Assembly (NCBI RefSeq): GCF_030816485.1
Contig: NZ_JAUSYC010000001.1
Coordinates: 620,001-684,000, forward strand
Direction: 5' to 3'
DNA length: 64,000 nucleotides
Source of the DNA: Arthrobacter sp. B1I2
GTDB taxonomy: Bacteria; Actinomycetota; Actinomycetes; Actinomycetales; Micrococcaceae
Below the pieces are notes generated by a model that made no database searches, had not been told where the DNA came from, and saw nothing but the letters and a program-made list of their open reading frames with translations. Numbering within the stretch: position 1 is the first letter of the stretch; each line of letters starts with the position of its first letter. Positions 35,139 to 44,439 of the stretch are shown in pieces. A program made the translations under genes and the position numbers.

Positions 35139-35735
35139 TCACAGGCCTGCCAGCATCCTGGCAGCGATGGCGCGGGCGTCCTTGAGCAGCGCGTCCCGGC
35201 CATCGAGCCCTGCCCTGGCCATGGCACCCTCCAGCAGGAAGGACAGGTGCCGGGCAAGGTCCGCGGCCCGTTCCTCCCCGTCCGGCAGCAGCTCGGCCAG
35301 ATGTTGTGCCAGCAGGCGTTCCACCTCTTCCTTGTGCTGCCGGACGGCCAGTCTCCCCGGGTGGCCCGCGGGAAGTTCCGCTGCCGCGTTGAGGAGTCCG
35401 CAGCCGCGGAAGCCATGGACATAGGCGGAATTGGCGTGGTCCAGGTAGGCGTCGAAGATGGCGAGCACGCCGCCACCGGCGCCCGCCGCGGTTTCCATCC
35501 TTTTCCGGTACAGGCCCAGCCATTCCCCATGGCGTGCCTCCAGGTAGGCGGCCACCAGCTCGGCCTTCGAAGCGAAGTTGTTGTACAGGCTCTTCTTTGC
35601 CACTCCTGCTTCCGACGTGATGGTGTCGATGCCGGTGGCCGTCACGCCCCGCGCATAAAAGAGGCGGGCCGCGGCATCAAGCAGCAGCTGGCGCGCCGGG
35701 CGCCGGGGTGGGACGGAAACGCCTGGAGTGGCCAC
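35139..35735 (-). CDS. TetR-family transcriptional regulator
   Basis: 198 residues. The helix-turn-helix region (about 12-60) reads LLLDAAARLFYARGVTATGIDTITSEAGVAKKSLYNNFASKAELVAAYL. The C-terminal domain with HGFRGCGLLNAAAELPAGHPG belongs to the common TetR_C group near YcdC/AcuR-like regulators. It is followed without gap by the EamA transporter and preceded by a 34-bp palindrome, so it most likely represses its own operon until an exported compound binds. Confidence 0.9.
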   Translation of the reverse strand: MATPGVSVPPRRPARQLLLDAAARLFYARGVTATGIDTITSEAGVAKKSLYNNFASKAELVAAYLEARHGEWLGLYRKRMETAAGAGGGVLAIFDAYLDHANSAYVHGFRGCGLLNAAAELPAGHPGRLAVRQHKEEVERLLAQHLAELLPDGEERAADLARHLSFLLEGAMARAGLDGRDALLKDARAIAARMLAGL

Positions 35736-35746
35736 AATGTTCTCCC

Positions 35747-35780
35747 GTTCTGGTAGGTAGACCAGTCTACCTACCAGAAC
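35747..35780. promoter_or_regulatory. TetR operator (34-bp palindrome)
   Basis: A perfect 15-bp inverted repeat, arm GTTCTGGTAGGTAGA, with a 4-base centre, 12 bp upstream of the TetR start codon. Size, symmetry and place fit an autoregulatory TetR operator. Confidence 0.75.
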
Positions 35781-35813
35781 GGCGTCCTGCGCCAGCCTTG
35801 CAGCCGGAGCCCC

Positions 35814-36107
35814 TTAGTGCACTGGCTGCAGCCAGGTCAGGACGGAACCATCCCCTTCGATATGCTGCGCCAGTTCGCCGTTGAACCGTGCACCATAATC
35901 GGCCGTGATGTGCTCCTGGAAGGCAGCGTCGTCCCCGTAGACCTCGAAGACGAAGTACTCGCGCGGGTTGCTTTCGCGGGTGTACGGCAGGAAGAGCTGA
36001 TTGCCGGGCTCGCGGCGGACATGCTCGGTAAGCTCGCGCATCATCTCGGCAACGCGGTCTTCGCTGCCGGGCTTGACGGTGAATTCGGCGTAGAGCGTTT
36101 TGGTCAT
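35814..36107 (-). CDS. Antibiotic biosynthesis monooxygenase (ABM) domain protein, YgiN-like
   Basis: 97 residues, a single ferredoxin-like ABM domain: LYAEFTVKPGSEDRVAEMMRELTEHVRREPGN, then YVFEVYGDDAAFQEHITADYG with the conserved H. Members are small cofactor-free monooxygenases or quinol-binding proteins. It starts 47 bp after the LacI gene in the same direction and may share its transcript. No link with fructose metabolism is known. Confidence 0.88.
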   Translation of the reverse strand: MTKTLYAEFTVKPGSEDRVAEMMRELTEHVRREPGNQLFLPYTRESNPREYFVFEVYGDDAAFQEHITADYGARFNGELAQHIEGDGSVLTWLQPVH

Positions 36108-36154
36108 GGTTGTCCCCTTGGTTGGTTAGTGGCGGGTGGGCAAAATTGCGGAAA

Positions 36155-37207
36155 TTACTTTGGCGGCCGGATTTCCCCGGATCCCCGCTCAATAAGTTCG
36201 GACGGAACGACGTATGTCCCTGGCGGCCGGTTGTCGCCGTCGATCCTGGCCAGGAGCCTCTCAGCAGCAAGCCTTCCAATCCGGTCCGGATGCTGGGCAA
36301 TCACCGTGATGCCGGGGTCCATCATGTCCGCCAGCGTGAAGTCATCGAACCCCACAAGCGCCACGCGGCGGGCGAGGTCCAGTTTCTTCAACGCGCGCAT
36401 CACCCCGAAAGTGACGAGGTTCTGGCTGGAGAAAATGGCCGTTGGCGGGTTCTCCCCGCCAAGCAGTTCAAGGGCTGCCTGCCGGGCTGATTCCTCGTCG
36501 TGAAGGCCCTCCCGGACGGGAATGGTGGTGGTGGAAATCCCGGCGCGGCCCAGTTCCTCGATGAAACCGCGGCGGCGTTCGCGCGCCGTCTGGATGTCCG
36601 TCCGGTCGCCCAGGTAGGCCAGTCTGGTGTGGCCATGTGCCAGCAGGTGCGCGGCAGCAGTTGAGGCGCCGACGGCGTTGTCGGTCACCACGGCGTCCGC
36701 GTCGATACCCACCGGCTCCCGGTCGATAAACACCATGGGCAGGTCACGTGAATGCTCCGGGATGGCATAGGCCTGGCTCCTCGCGATGGGGGTCAGGACC
36801 AGGCCGTCCACCCGCCGCCCCAGGAACGCCGCCACCAGGGCCTTCTCACGGTCCGGGTCGTCGTCCAGGCTGGCCGCGAACACGGCAATGCCGCGGGCGG
36901 TCATGGCATCCTCCAAGGCGCGGTGGATCTCGCTGCTGAAGGGGTTCGCAACGCTCGGGAGCAGCAGCCCGATGGAGAGCGTCTGCCGTCCCGCCCGGCG
37001 CAGGCTGCCCGCGGCCATGTCCAGCTGGTAGTTCAACTGTTGGGATGCACCCAGGACCCGCTGCCGGGTGGCCTCGGAAACTCCGGGCTCATCGTTCATT
37101 ACCCGGGACACCGTCTTGATTCCCACACCGGCCAATGCCGCCACATGCCGCATGGTGGGCCGGCCCTTAGCGGGATCCGCCAAGTAACGATTAGACATCG
37201 TTGTCAC
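36155..37207 (-). CDS. LacI-family transcriptional regulator of the fructan/fructose genes
   Basis: 350 residues. The LacI helix-turn-helix with hinge helix (about residues 14-70) reads TMRHVAALAGVGIKTVSRVMNDEPGVSEATRQRV. A periplasmic-binding-type effector domain follows, with IGLLLPSVANPFSSEIHRAL and GFDDFTLADMMDPGITVIAQHP. I choose GTG 37207, 7 bases after AAGGA; ATG 37198 and ATG 37225 are alternatives. A TGACA-CG-TGTCA-type site overlaps its own start, and matching sites precede the divergent ABC transporter and the levanase, so it probably represses all three in the absence of fructose or a fructose derivative. Confidence 0.92.
   Translation of the reverse strand: MTTMSNRYLADPAKGRPTMRHVAALAGVGIKTVSRVMNDEPGVSEATRQRVLGASQQLNYQLDMAAGSLRRAGRQTLSIGLLLPSVANPFSSEIHRALEDAMTARGIAVFAASLDDDPDREKALVAAFLGRRVDGLVLTPIARSQAYAIPEHSRDLPMVFIDREPVGIDADAVVTDNAVGASTAAAHLLAHGHTRLAYLGDRTDIQTARERRRGFIEELGRAGISTTTIPVREGLHDEESARQAALELLGGENPPTAIFSSQNLVTFGVMRALKKLDLARRVALVGFDDFTLADMMDPGITVIAQHPDRIGRLAAERLLARIDGDNRPPGTYVVPSELIERGSGEIRPPK
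37193..37206. promoter_or_regulatory. LacI operator over the regulator start (fructan regulon site 2)
   Basis: AGACATCGTTGTCA, one base from the site at 37271-37284. It overlaps the start of the LacI gene and suggests autoregulation. Confidence 0.65.
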
Positions 37208-37270
37208 AACATCGTCCTTCATCATCGAATTTGTATTGACTCTACCCTGTGACGCTGATTACATGATGCC

Positions 37271-37284
37271 TGACATCGTTGTCA
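37271..37284. promoter_or_regulatory. LacI operator before the fructose ABC genes (fructan regulon site 3)
   Basis: TGACATCGTTGTCA, a near-perfect palindrome with central CG, 51 bp before the substrate-binding protein start. Confidence 0.7.
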
Positions 37285-37334
37285 TCGACCAGCACGGCTT
37301 GAGAAAAAGTGCTTGAGAAACAGGAGATTCAAAG

Positions 37335-38450
37335 ATGAGTTCCATTCGCTCCCGCTCCACCGCCCGCCGCCTGATGGCCGCAGGTGCCGTCCTGACACTT
37401 GGCACCCTGAGCCTGACCGGCTGTGGCGGAAGCTCCAGCGCCGGTTCCAGCACCGGCGGCGCCGGCGACGGAAAGGTGGGCGTCTCCCTGATCGTCAAAA
37501 CCACCACCAACCCGTTCTTCATCTCCATGCAGGACGGCGCCAAGAAGGCAGCGGAGGCTGACGGCGTGGACCTGAAGCTCGCAGCCGGCAAGGCAGACGG
37601 TGATGAAGACACGCAGATCCAGGCAATTGAGAACGCCATCTCCAAGGGAGACAAAGGCATCCTGATCACTCCCAACGGCCCTTCCGTGGTGGATGCACTG
37701 AAGAAAGCGAAGGACGCCGGCCTGTTCGTCATCGCTCTGGATACCCCGCCGGACCCGGCAGACGCCGCGGACATCACTTTCGCCACGGACAACTTTGCCG
37801 CCGGCCAGCTCATCGGCAAGTGGACGGCTTCACAGCTTGGCGGTAAAAAGGCCACCATCGCCCTGCTGGATCTCTTTGACGACAAGATTGTGTCCGTCGA
37901 CTACAACCGCGACCAGGGGTTCCTGACCGGGCTCGGCATCGACACGGCGGACAAGAAGAAGAACGGCGACGAGGCCAAGACCGGGAAGTACACCGGAGGC
38001 AAGGGCGGCGACTACGAGATCGTTGGCAGCCAGGCCTCCGGCGGCAACGAGGACGGCGGCCGCACCGGCATGGAAACCCTGCTGTCCAAGAACCCCAACA
38101 TCAGCGTTGTGTACACCATCAACGAACCCGCAGCGGCCGGCGCGTACGAGGCCCTGAAGTCCGCCGGCAAGGAGAAGGATGTCCTGATTGTCTCGATCGA
38201 CGGCGGCTGCAGCGGCGTGAACAACGTCAAGTCCGGCGTCATCGGGGCCACTGCCCAGCAGTACCCGGTGAAGATGGCCGAGATGGGCGTGAAGGCCATT
38301 GTGGAGCTGGCCAAGACCGGCAAGAAGCCGGCCAACTCCGAGGGCCTGGACTTCTTCAACACGGGCGTGGAGCTGGTAACGGACAAGCCGGCCGACGGCG
38401 TCAAGAGCATCACTACCACCGACGCCGGCAATATCTGCTGGGGCAAGTAA
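37335..38450 (+). CDS. Sugar ABC transporter substrate-binding lipoprotein (fructose type)
   Basis: 371 residues. An N-terminal signal with lipobox LSLTGCG (about residues 25-31) marks a lipoprotein, followed by a Gly/Ser linker. The periplasmic-binding fold starts VGVSLIVKTTTNPFFISMQDGAKKAAE, as in ribose/fructose (FrcB-like) binding proteins, with YTINEPAAAGAYEALK and a C-terminal GVELVTDKP segment. It is held at the outer face of the membrane and delivers sugar to the permease. AGGAG lies 8 bases before ATG 37335. It is first of four genes ending in a fructokinase, so fructose is the likely ligand. Confidence 0.93.
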   Translation: MSSIRSRSTARRLMAAGAVLTLGTLSLTGCGGSSSAGSSTGGAGDGKVGVSLIVKTTTNPFFISMQDGAKKAAEADGVDLKLAAGKADGDEDTQIQAIENAISKGDKGILITPNGPSVVDALKKAKDAGLFVIALDTPPDPADAADITFATDNFAAGQLIGKWTASQLGGKKATIALLDLFDDKIVSVDYNRDQGFLTGLGIDTADKKKNGDEAKTGKYTGGKGGDYEIVGSQASGGNEDGGRTGMETLLSKNPNISVVYTINEPAAAGAYEALKSAGKEKDVLIVSIDGGCSGVNNVKSGVIGATAQQYPVKMAEMGVKAIVELAKTGKKPANSEGLDFFNTGVELVTDKPADGVKSITTTDAGNICWGK

Positions 38451-38480
38451 GCAGGCCGGCAACCCATGTCAGGAGTACCA

Positions 38481-39523
38481 GTGACCCAGCAACAGACTGC
38501 AGGACCGCCCGCGGCAGGGCAGGCGGACCTGGCCGGCGAATTCATCGACCGGCAGACCCCCCTCAGCCGCATCCGGAACATCCTGCACCGCTACCCGGCC
38601 CTCAGCCCGGCAATCGTCCTGATAGTCGCCGTCGTGGTGTTCGGCCTCCTCAATGACCGCTTCCTGCGCTTCGAAAACCTGTCGCTGATCACCCAACAGG
38701 TGTCCGTGGTGGGAACCCTGGCCATAGCCCAGACCCTCATCATCCTCACCGCCGGCATCGACCTTTCCGTTGGCGCAGTGATGATCCTCGCGTCCATGGT
38801 GGTGGCGCAACTGTCCGTAGGCAGCGGCATCCCCGGACCGTTGGCACTCCTTCTCGGCCTGGTGGTGGGCCTCGCCGCGGGCGCCTTGAACGGGTTCCTG
38901 GTCACCCGGTTCCGGCTGCCGCCGTTCATCGTGACGCTGGGAACCCTCAACATCTTCATCGCCCTGACCCTGCTGTACTCCGGCGGTTCCACCGTGCGCG
39001 GCTCGAGCATGCCCGGCCTGCTCACCTGGACCGGGAGCACCTTCCCCGTAGGCCCGGTCCGCATCTCCACGGGCGTAGTGATGATGCTCCTGCTCTACGT
39101 CGCCGTTGCGTTCATCCTCGGCAAGACCGCCTGGGGCCGCCACGTGTACGCGGTAGGTGACGACAAGGAAGCTGCCCGCCTGGCCGGCATCCCCGTCAAC
39201 CGGGTCCTCATGAGCGTCTACCTCGCCGCCGGCGCGGTGCTGGCCGTCGGTGCCTGGATCCAGATCGGCCGGACCAACGCCGCCAGCCCCAACGCCGGTG
39301 TGGACCTAAACCTGGACTCGATCACCGCCGTCGTGATTGGCGGCACCAGCCTCTTCGGCGGCCGCGGCTCCATCTGGGGTTCGTTGCTGGGCGCGCTGAT
39401 CGTGGGCGTCTTCCGCAACGGGCTCTCCCTGGCCGGCCTGGATGTGCTCTACCAGACTCTCGCCGTGGGCGTCCTTATCATCCTCGCTGTGTCCATCGAC
39501 CAGTGGATCCGAAAGGTGAAGTC

Positions 39524-39527
<4 letters not shown>
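38481..39527 (+). CDS. Sugar ABC transporter permease (FrcC/RbsC-like)
   Basis: 348 residues with about ten membrane helices, BPD_transp_2 type. Family marks are LIILTAGIDLSVGAVMILASM, GLLVTRFRLPPFIVTLG-like sequence and YAVGDDKEAARLAGIPVNRV, then GGTSLFGGRGSIWGSLLGALIVGV. GTG 38481 has AGGAG 5 bases upstream; ATG 38466 in the same frame lacks one. It starts 30 bp after the binding protein and its stop overlaps the ATPase start by 4 bases. Confidence 0.92.
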
Positions 39528-40318
<791 letters not shown>

Positions 40319-40412
40319 CCGGGCTCCCTCCCCACCCCCCCAACACGCCGTCCGCGCGCCTGCCACTTATCCACGTGGAAAGGCCCGCGGACGGCTCCAT
40401 GAAAGGCACCCC

Positions 40413-41375
40413 ATGCGCCCCCAACCCTTCCGCCGCCCAACCGGCACGGCCACCCCCGAGGTGCGGCCCGACGTCGTTGTTATCGGCGAGGCCCTGATGG
40501 ACATCGTCTCCACCCAAGACGGCACCGCCGAACATCCGGGTGGCTCTCCCGCCAATGTCGCCTACGGCCTGGGCCGCCTCGGCGTGCCCACGGCCCTGCT
40601 CACCTCGCTGGGTGAGGACCAGCGCGGACACGCAATCGAGGAGCACCTGGCGCGTGCCGGCATAGAACTCCTGCCCGGTTCACGGTCGGCCGGCCGGACC
40701 GCATCGGCTACCGCCACCATCGCCGCAGACGGGTCCGCGGCGTATGACTTCGACATCGCGTGGGAACCGGCCCTAGTGGCGCCGGCGTTCCTGCCGCGGA
40801 TTCTGCACACGGGTTCCATCGCCACCTTCCTGGCGCCGGGTGCGACGGCGGTACGGCGACTCTTGGAGCAGTCGCACCGCGAGTGCATGGTCACCTACGA
40901 TCCCAATATCCGCCCGGCCCTGCTGGGCAGCCACAGCGAAGCAGTGGCGCTGTTTGAGGACCTGGTCCCGCTGACTGATGTGGTGAAGCTCAGCGACGAG
41001 GATGCTGCCTGGCTGTACCCCGGCCGGAGCATCGAGGACACTGCCGGACGCGTTCTCCGCCTGGGCGCCCGGCTCGCGGTGGTCACGCGTGGCGCGGAGG
41101 GATCACTGCTGGCCACCGGCTCCGAAGCCCTGCACGTTCCGTCCGTGCCGTCCATTGTGGCGGACACGATCGGCGCCGGCGACTCCTACATGGCCGCCCT
41201 GATCTACGGACTGCTGACCAGGGGAACCGACGGCCTGGGCCGGGACGCCGTGGAGAACCTTGGGATCCTGGCGTCCCGCGCCGCAGCCATCACCGTCCGA
41301 AGGCCGGGGGCCAACCCGCCCAGCCTCGCCGAGCTCGAGGCTGGGCTTCCGGAGGAGCTGGCAGAAGCGTCTTGA
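40413..41375 (+). CDS. PfkB-family fructokinase
   Basis: 320 residues. A ribokinase fold with VIGEALMDIV at the start, GGSPANVAYGLGRLG (sugar binding) near residue 43 and DTIGAGDSYMAALIYG with the catalytic Asp near residue 250. ATP-dependent phosphorylation of fructose to fructose 6-phosphate is inferred from its place at the end of the fructose ABC operon, 94 bp after the ATPase. GAAAGG precedes ATG 40413. The first 18 residues are Arg/Pro-rich and not conserved in PfkB kinases. Confidence 0.9.
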   Translation: MRPQPFRRPTGTATPEVRPDVVVIGEALMDIVSTQDGTAEHPGGSPANVAYGLGRLGVPTALLTSLGEDQRGHAIEEHLARAGIELLPGSRSAGRTASATATIAADGSAAYDFDIAWEPALVAPAFLPRILHTGSIATFLAPGATAVRRLLEQSHRECMVTYDPNIRPALLGSHSEAVALFEDLVPLTDVVKLSDEDAAWLYPGRSIEDTAGRVLRLGARLAVVTRGAEGSLLATGSEALHVPSVPSIVADTIGAGDSYMAALIYGLLTRGTDGLGRDAVENLGILASRAAAITVRRPGANPPSLAELEAGLPEELAEAS

Positions 41376-41388
41376 CAGACATTGGGAT

Positions 41389-41423
41389 TCGCTCTAAATT
41401 CAAGATACTTATTTTTAGAGCGA
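41389..41423. promoter_or_regulatory. Inverted repeat upstream of the GH15 operon
   Basis: TCGCTCTAAA (41389-41398) and its reverse complement (41414-41423) flank an AT-rich 15-base centre. This is the most AT-rich spot nearby and lies 7 bp before the small ORF at 41431. It may be an operator over the promoter, or the terminator hairpin of the fructokinase operon. Confidence 0.55.
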
Positions 41424-41430
41424 GGCTCCC

Positions 41431-41538
41431 ATGCTCAACCAAAGAGAAGTGCTCAACCGGATAGACGTCCTCAGTCAGTCGCAGTTCCCCTCCGGAACCG
41501 TCTCCGCGGCCCAGCGGCTCCGGGGTCGGGCGGCGTGA
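41431..41538 (+). CDS. Small ORF leading the GH15 operon
   Basis: 35 codons, MLNQREVLNRIDVLSQSQFP and a further 15 residues ending RLRGRAA. GAGG lies about 7 bases before the ATG. The stop is followed after one base by the ATG of the membrane protein at 41540, which suggests translational coupling. The N-terminal half is helical and polar (coiled-coil-like spacing of Leu/Ile/Val). I recognise no family; it could be a leader peptide or a truncated regulator start. Confidence 0.4.
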   Translation: MLNQREVLNRIDVLSQSQFPSGTVSAAQRLRGRAA

Positions 41539-41539
41539 G

Positions 41540-42016
41540 ATGGACTGGCAAGGCTGGGGGCTCTTCGGCCTCCTGGCAACCGCCCTCCTGACCCTCATCA
41601 TGATCGCGGCCCAAATGGCCGGCCTGACCCGGCTGGACCTGCCGCTGGTGCTGGGCACCCTGGTGACGCCCGACCCCGACCGGGCCCGTGTCGCCGGCTT
41701 CTTCATCCACCTCATGGCGGGCCAGGTTTTCGCCCTGGGATATGCCGCGGCCTTCGCCCTCCTGGGCAGGACCACGTGGTGGATCGGTGCGCTCTTGGGC
41801 CTGCTCCACGTGGGGGTGGCCTTGACGGTAATCCTGCCGCTGCTGCCCGGCGTGCACCCGAGGATGGCATCCACGCGGGCTGGCCCCGCCAGCACGGCAG
41901 TGCTGGAACCACCGGGACTGCTGGGCTTGAACTATGGAATCCAGACGCCAGCAGTCGCCATACTGGCCCACGTTGCATACGGCGCGGTGCTTGGGCTCCT
42001 GCTGAGGGCGCTGTGA
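41540..42016 (+). CDS. Hypothetical integral membrane protein
   Basis: 158 residues with four hydrophobic segments (about 7-28, 53-74, 80-103, 136-156). Between helices three and four lies a loop HPRMASTRAGPASTAVLEPPG. No catalytic motif is seen. Its gene is embedded between a 35-codon ORF and the GH15 gene, whose GTG start overlaps its stop by 4 bases, so the three are probably co-expressed. Function unknown. Confidence 0.7.
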   Translation: MDWQGWGLFGLLATALLTLIMIAAQMAGLTRLDLPLVLGTLVTPDPDRARVAGFFIHLMAGQVFALGYAAAFALLGRTTWWIGALLGLLHVGVALTVILPLLPGVHPRMASTRAGPASTAVLEPPGLLGLNYGIQTPAVAILAHVAYGAVLGLLLRAL

Positions 42017-43878
42017 AAGCCGCACCGGGATGGAGGCGGCCGGCCGCACCGGAGCCGCACGCCGCCGTCGCGCCCTTCCCCGCGGAGGCCTGGCAACCCG
42101 CGCCGATCGCCGACTACGGCCTGCTCGGTGACACCCGGACCGCAGCCCTGGTCTCCTCCGCAGGATCGGTGGACTGGATGTGCGCCCCGGCGTTCGACGG
42201 CGAACCCATTTTTGGTGCCCTGCTGGGCGGCAAGGAAGCCGGTCAGTTCGTTGCCGGCCCTGCCGGAACGGCACACCTGCTGCGCCGACGGTACCGCGGC
42301 AACACTGCCACGCTGGAAACAACATGGTCCTCGGGCGGGGCGCAGCTGACGCTGACCGAGGCAATGGTTGCTGAAGTGTCCGGCGCCCTCCTGCCCACCA
42401 CGCTCCTGGTCCGGAGGCTCTGTGCGGACGGGGCTCCGGTAGCCGCCGTCGTCCGCTTCAATCCGCGGCTGGGCGAAACCCACCGGGTGCCACGCGTCAG
42501 CCGGCGGGGCCAGGACCTGGTGTGCGAATGGGGCCCGCTCGCCGTGTCGCTGGGCTTCAGCGAGGGCTGTCCGCTGCCGGACGGCGACCATCAGACGGTG
42601 CTGGTGCATCCCGGGCACCCCGTCACCCTGGTCCTCGCCGTCGCCTATGGCGAGCCGCTCATCCACGTGGATCCGGAGGCAGCCTGGGACCTGGTGCGCA
42701 CTGATGAGCGGCGGTGGGAGAGCTGGGCCGCGGAGGTGGACGCCGGCATCCCCTTCCGCGAACAGGTGCTGCGGAGCCTGCTCACCCTGAGGCTGCTGAC
42801 CTACTCGCCTTCCGGTGCGCCGGTGGCGGCGCCCACCACGTCCCTGCCGGAGGATCCCGGCGGCATACGGAATTGGGACTACCGGTTCGCGTGGCCCCGC
42901 GATGCCAGCATCGGTGTGGCCGCGTTCCTGCACGCGGGAAAGACGAACGAAGCCCTGGGCTTCCTGGGGTGGCTGCTGCATGCCAGCCGGCTCCAACGGC
43001 CCCGGCTCCCGGCCCTGCTCACGCTGTCCGGCGGCCGGGTGCCGCGCGAGCGCGTGCTGCGCGGGTGGCAAGGGTATGCGGGGAGCGTGCCCGTGCGCAC
43101 AGGCAATGGCGCGGCCGGGCAGCATCAACTGGACGGCTATGGGTGGGTGCTGGACGCAGCCTGGGTACTGGTGGAGAGCGGCCACCGGCTGTACTCGGAG
43201 ACATGGCGGGCCATGCGCGGCTTCGCGGATATGGTGGCAGTCACGTGGTCCGCGCCGGACGCGGGCATCTGGGAAATCCGCGCCGACGCCGCCCACCATG
43301 TGCACTCCAAGCTCATGGCCTGGCTCGCCCTGGACAGGGCCCTGCGGATTGCTGCCACCCACCGTCTGCCAAAACGGCAGCGGCGGCGCTGGCAGGCCGC
43401 TCGGGACCAGCTTGGCGCCGAGATCCGGAGCAAAGGCGTGGATCCGGTGCGGAACTGCTACACCCGGACCTATGGGTCAACGGACCTTGACGCCGCCCTG
43501 CTGGTCCTTCCGCTGATCGGGCTGGAGGACCCTGGATCCACGGTGGTCCGGACAACGGTAGACGCGGTGTGGAACGAACTGGGCGCCGGCGGCCCCCTGC
43601 TTTACCGGTACCCGCCGGGGCAGGACGGGCTGGAAGGCGGCGAGGGAGCCTTCCTGCCGTGCTCATTCTGGCTGGTGCAGGCGCTGGCCATGACCGGCAG
43701 GACCGCCGAGGCACTGGCAACCTTTCGTGCCCTGCTGGACTTGGCGTCCCCGCTTGGCCTCTTCAGTGAAGAAGTGGACCCCGCTTCAGGCGTCTTCCTG
43801 GGCAACTACCCCCAGTGCCTTACCCATGCCGCGATGGTGCAGGCTGCGCTGGCATTGCGGGACAACCCCGCGACATAA
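42013..43878 (+). CDS. Glycoside hydrolase family 15 protein (glucoamylase/trehalase-like)
   Basis: 621 residues from GTG 42013, no signal peptide, so cytoplasmic. The N-terminal beta-sandwich (about 20-250) begins IADYGLLGDTRTAALVSSAGSVDWMCAPAFDG, the usual start of this family. The (alpha/alpha)6 barrel shows RNWDYRFAWPRDASIG, with the substrate-binding Arg/Asp, GWQGY and QLDGYGWVLDA, and GIWEIR with the general acid Glu. The general base would be the late Glu in LFSEEVDPASGVFLGNYPQCLTHAA. Such bacterial GH15 enzymes act on alpha-glucans, dextrins or trehalose; which cannot be told here. A longer open frame upstream is spurious because it overlaps the membrane protein gene. Confidence 0.88.
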   Translation: MKAAPGWRRPAAPEPHAAVAPFPAEAWQPAPIADYGLLGDTRTAALVSSAGSVDWMCAPAFDGEPIFGALLGGKEAGQFVAGPAGTAHLLRRRYRGNTATLETTWSSGGAQLTLTEAMVAEVSGALLPTTLLVRRLCADGAPVAAVVRFNPRLGETHRVPRVSRRGQDLVCEWGPLAVSLGFSEGCPLPDGDHQTVLVHPGHPVTLVLAVAYGEPLIHVDPEAAWDLVRTDERRWESWAAEVDAGIPFREQVLRSLLTLRLLTYSPSGAPVAAPTTSLPEDPGGIRNWDYRFAWPRDASIGVAAFLHAGKTNEALGFLGWLLHASRLQRPRLPALLTLSGGRVPRERVLRGWQGYAGSVPVRTGNGAAGQHQLDGYGWVLDAAWVLVESGHRLYSETWRAMRGFADMVAVTWSAPDAGIWEIRADAAHHVHSKLMAWLALDRALRIAATHRLPKRQRRRWQAARDQLGAEIRSKGVDPVRNCYTRTYGSTDLDAALLVLPLIGLEDPGSTVVRTTVDAVWNELGAGGPLLYRYPPGQDGLEGGEGAFLPCSFWLVQALAMTGRTAEALATFRALLDLASPLGLFSEEVDPASGVFLGNYPQCLTHAAMVQAALALRDNPAT

Positions 43879-44013
43879 CCCTGCCGCGGGGAACGGCGTC
43901 GCACCGCTGCCATGCCGCCCTCGAACCCGGCCGGGAATTTGTTGCCTGCGTCCTGCGTTGTCGATCTGTCCGGAACAATCTGGACTTGGAAGCTTGACAG
44001 GAGAAGACACCAC

Positions 44014-44313
44014 ATGTCAGTTGACTACGACGCTCCGCGCGTGGCTCCGGAGGAAGAGCCGAACGTCGCCCTGGAGGAGCTGAAGTCCGATAAGTCCGGC
44101 CGCCGGGAGGCCTCTCCCGAAATGGACGAAACGGACCTCGCGGACAGCTTCGAGCTGCCCGGCGCAGACCTCTCCAACGAGGAACTGCTCATCCAGGTGG
44201 TCCCGGTGCAGGCAGACGAATTCACCTGCATGTCCTGCTTCCTGGTCCACCACCGCAGCCAGTTGGCCCGGGAGAAGGACGGCAAGAAGTACTGCAGGGA
44301 ATGTGAGGGCTAG
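44014..44313 (+). CDS. DUF4193 domain protein (zinc-ribbon-like)
   Basis: 99 residues, highly acidic in the first two thirds (ESFELPG-type block SFELPGADLSNEELLIQVVPVQADEFTC). Two pairs of cysteines, C-x2-C in FTCMSCFLV and C-x2-C in KYCRECEG, form a likely zinc ribbon. The family is restricted to actinobacteria and uncharacterised. AGGAG precedes ATG 44014 by 9 bases. Confidence 0.9.
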   Translation: MSVDYDAPRVAPEEEPNVALEELKSDKSGRREASPEMDETDLADSFELPGADLSNEELLIQVVPVQADEFTCMSCFLVHHRSQLAREKDGKKYCRECEG

Positions 44314-44439
44314 CATCGGCACGGGGAAAGGCCAGGTTCAGGTTTCAACCATTGGAATCCGTACTCGTGGCCGGAGCGGCAGCCAGTCATGATGTAGGTC
44401 ACGCTCCGGCAAGGGCCGGCCGACTGGAAAGAAGGAAAC

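Noticed and set aside
41776..43878. 700-residue version of the GH15 gene
   Set aside because: The first 79 codons lie in another frame of the upstream membrane protein gene; GTG 42013 gives the family start.
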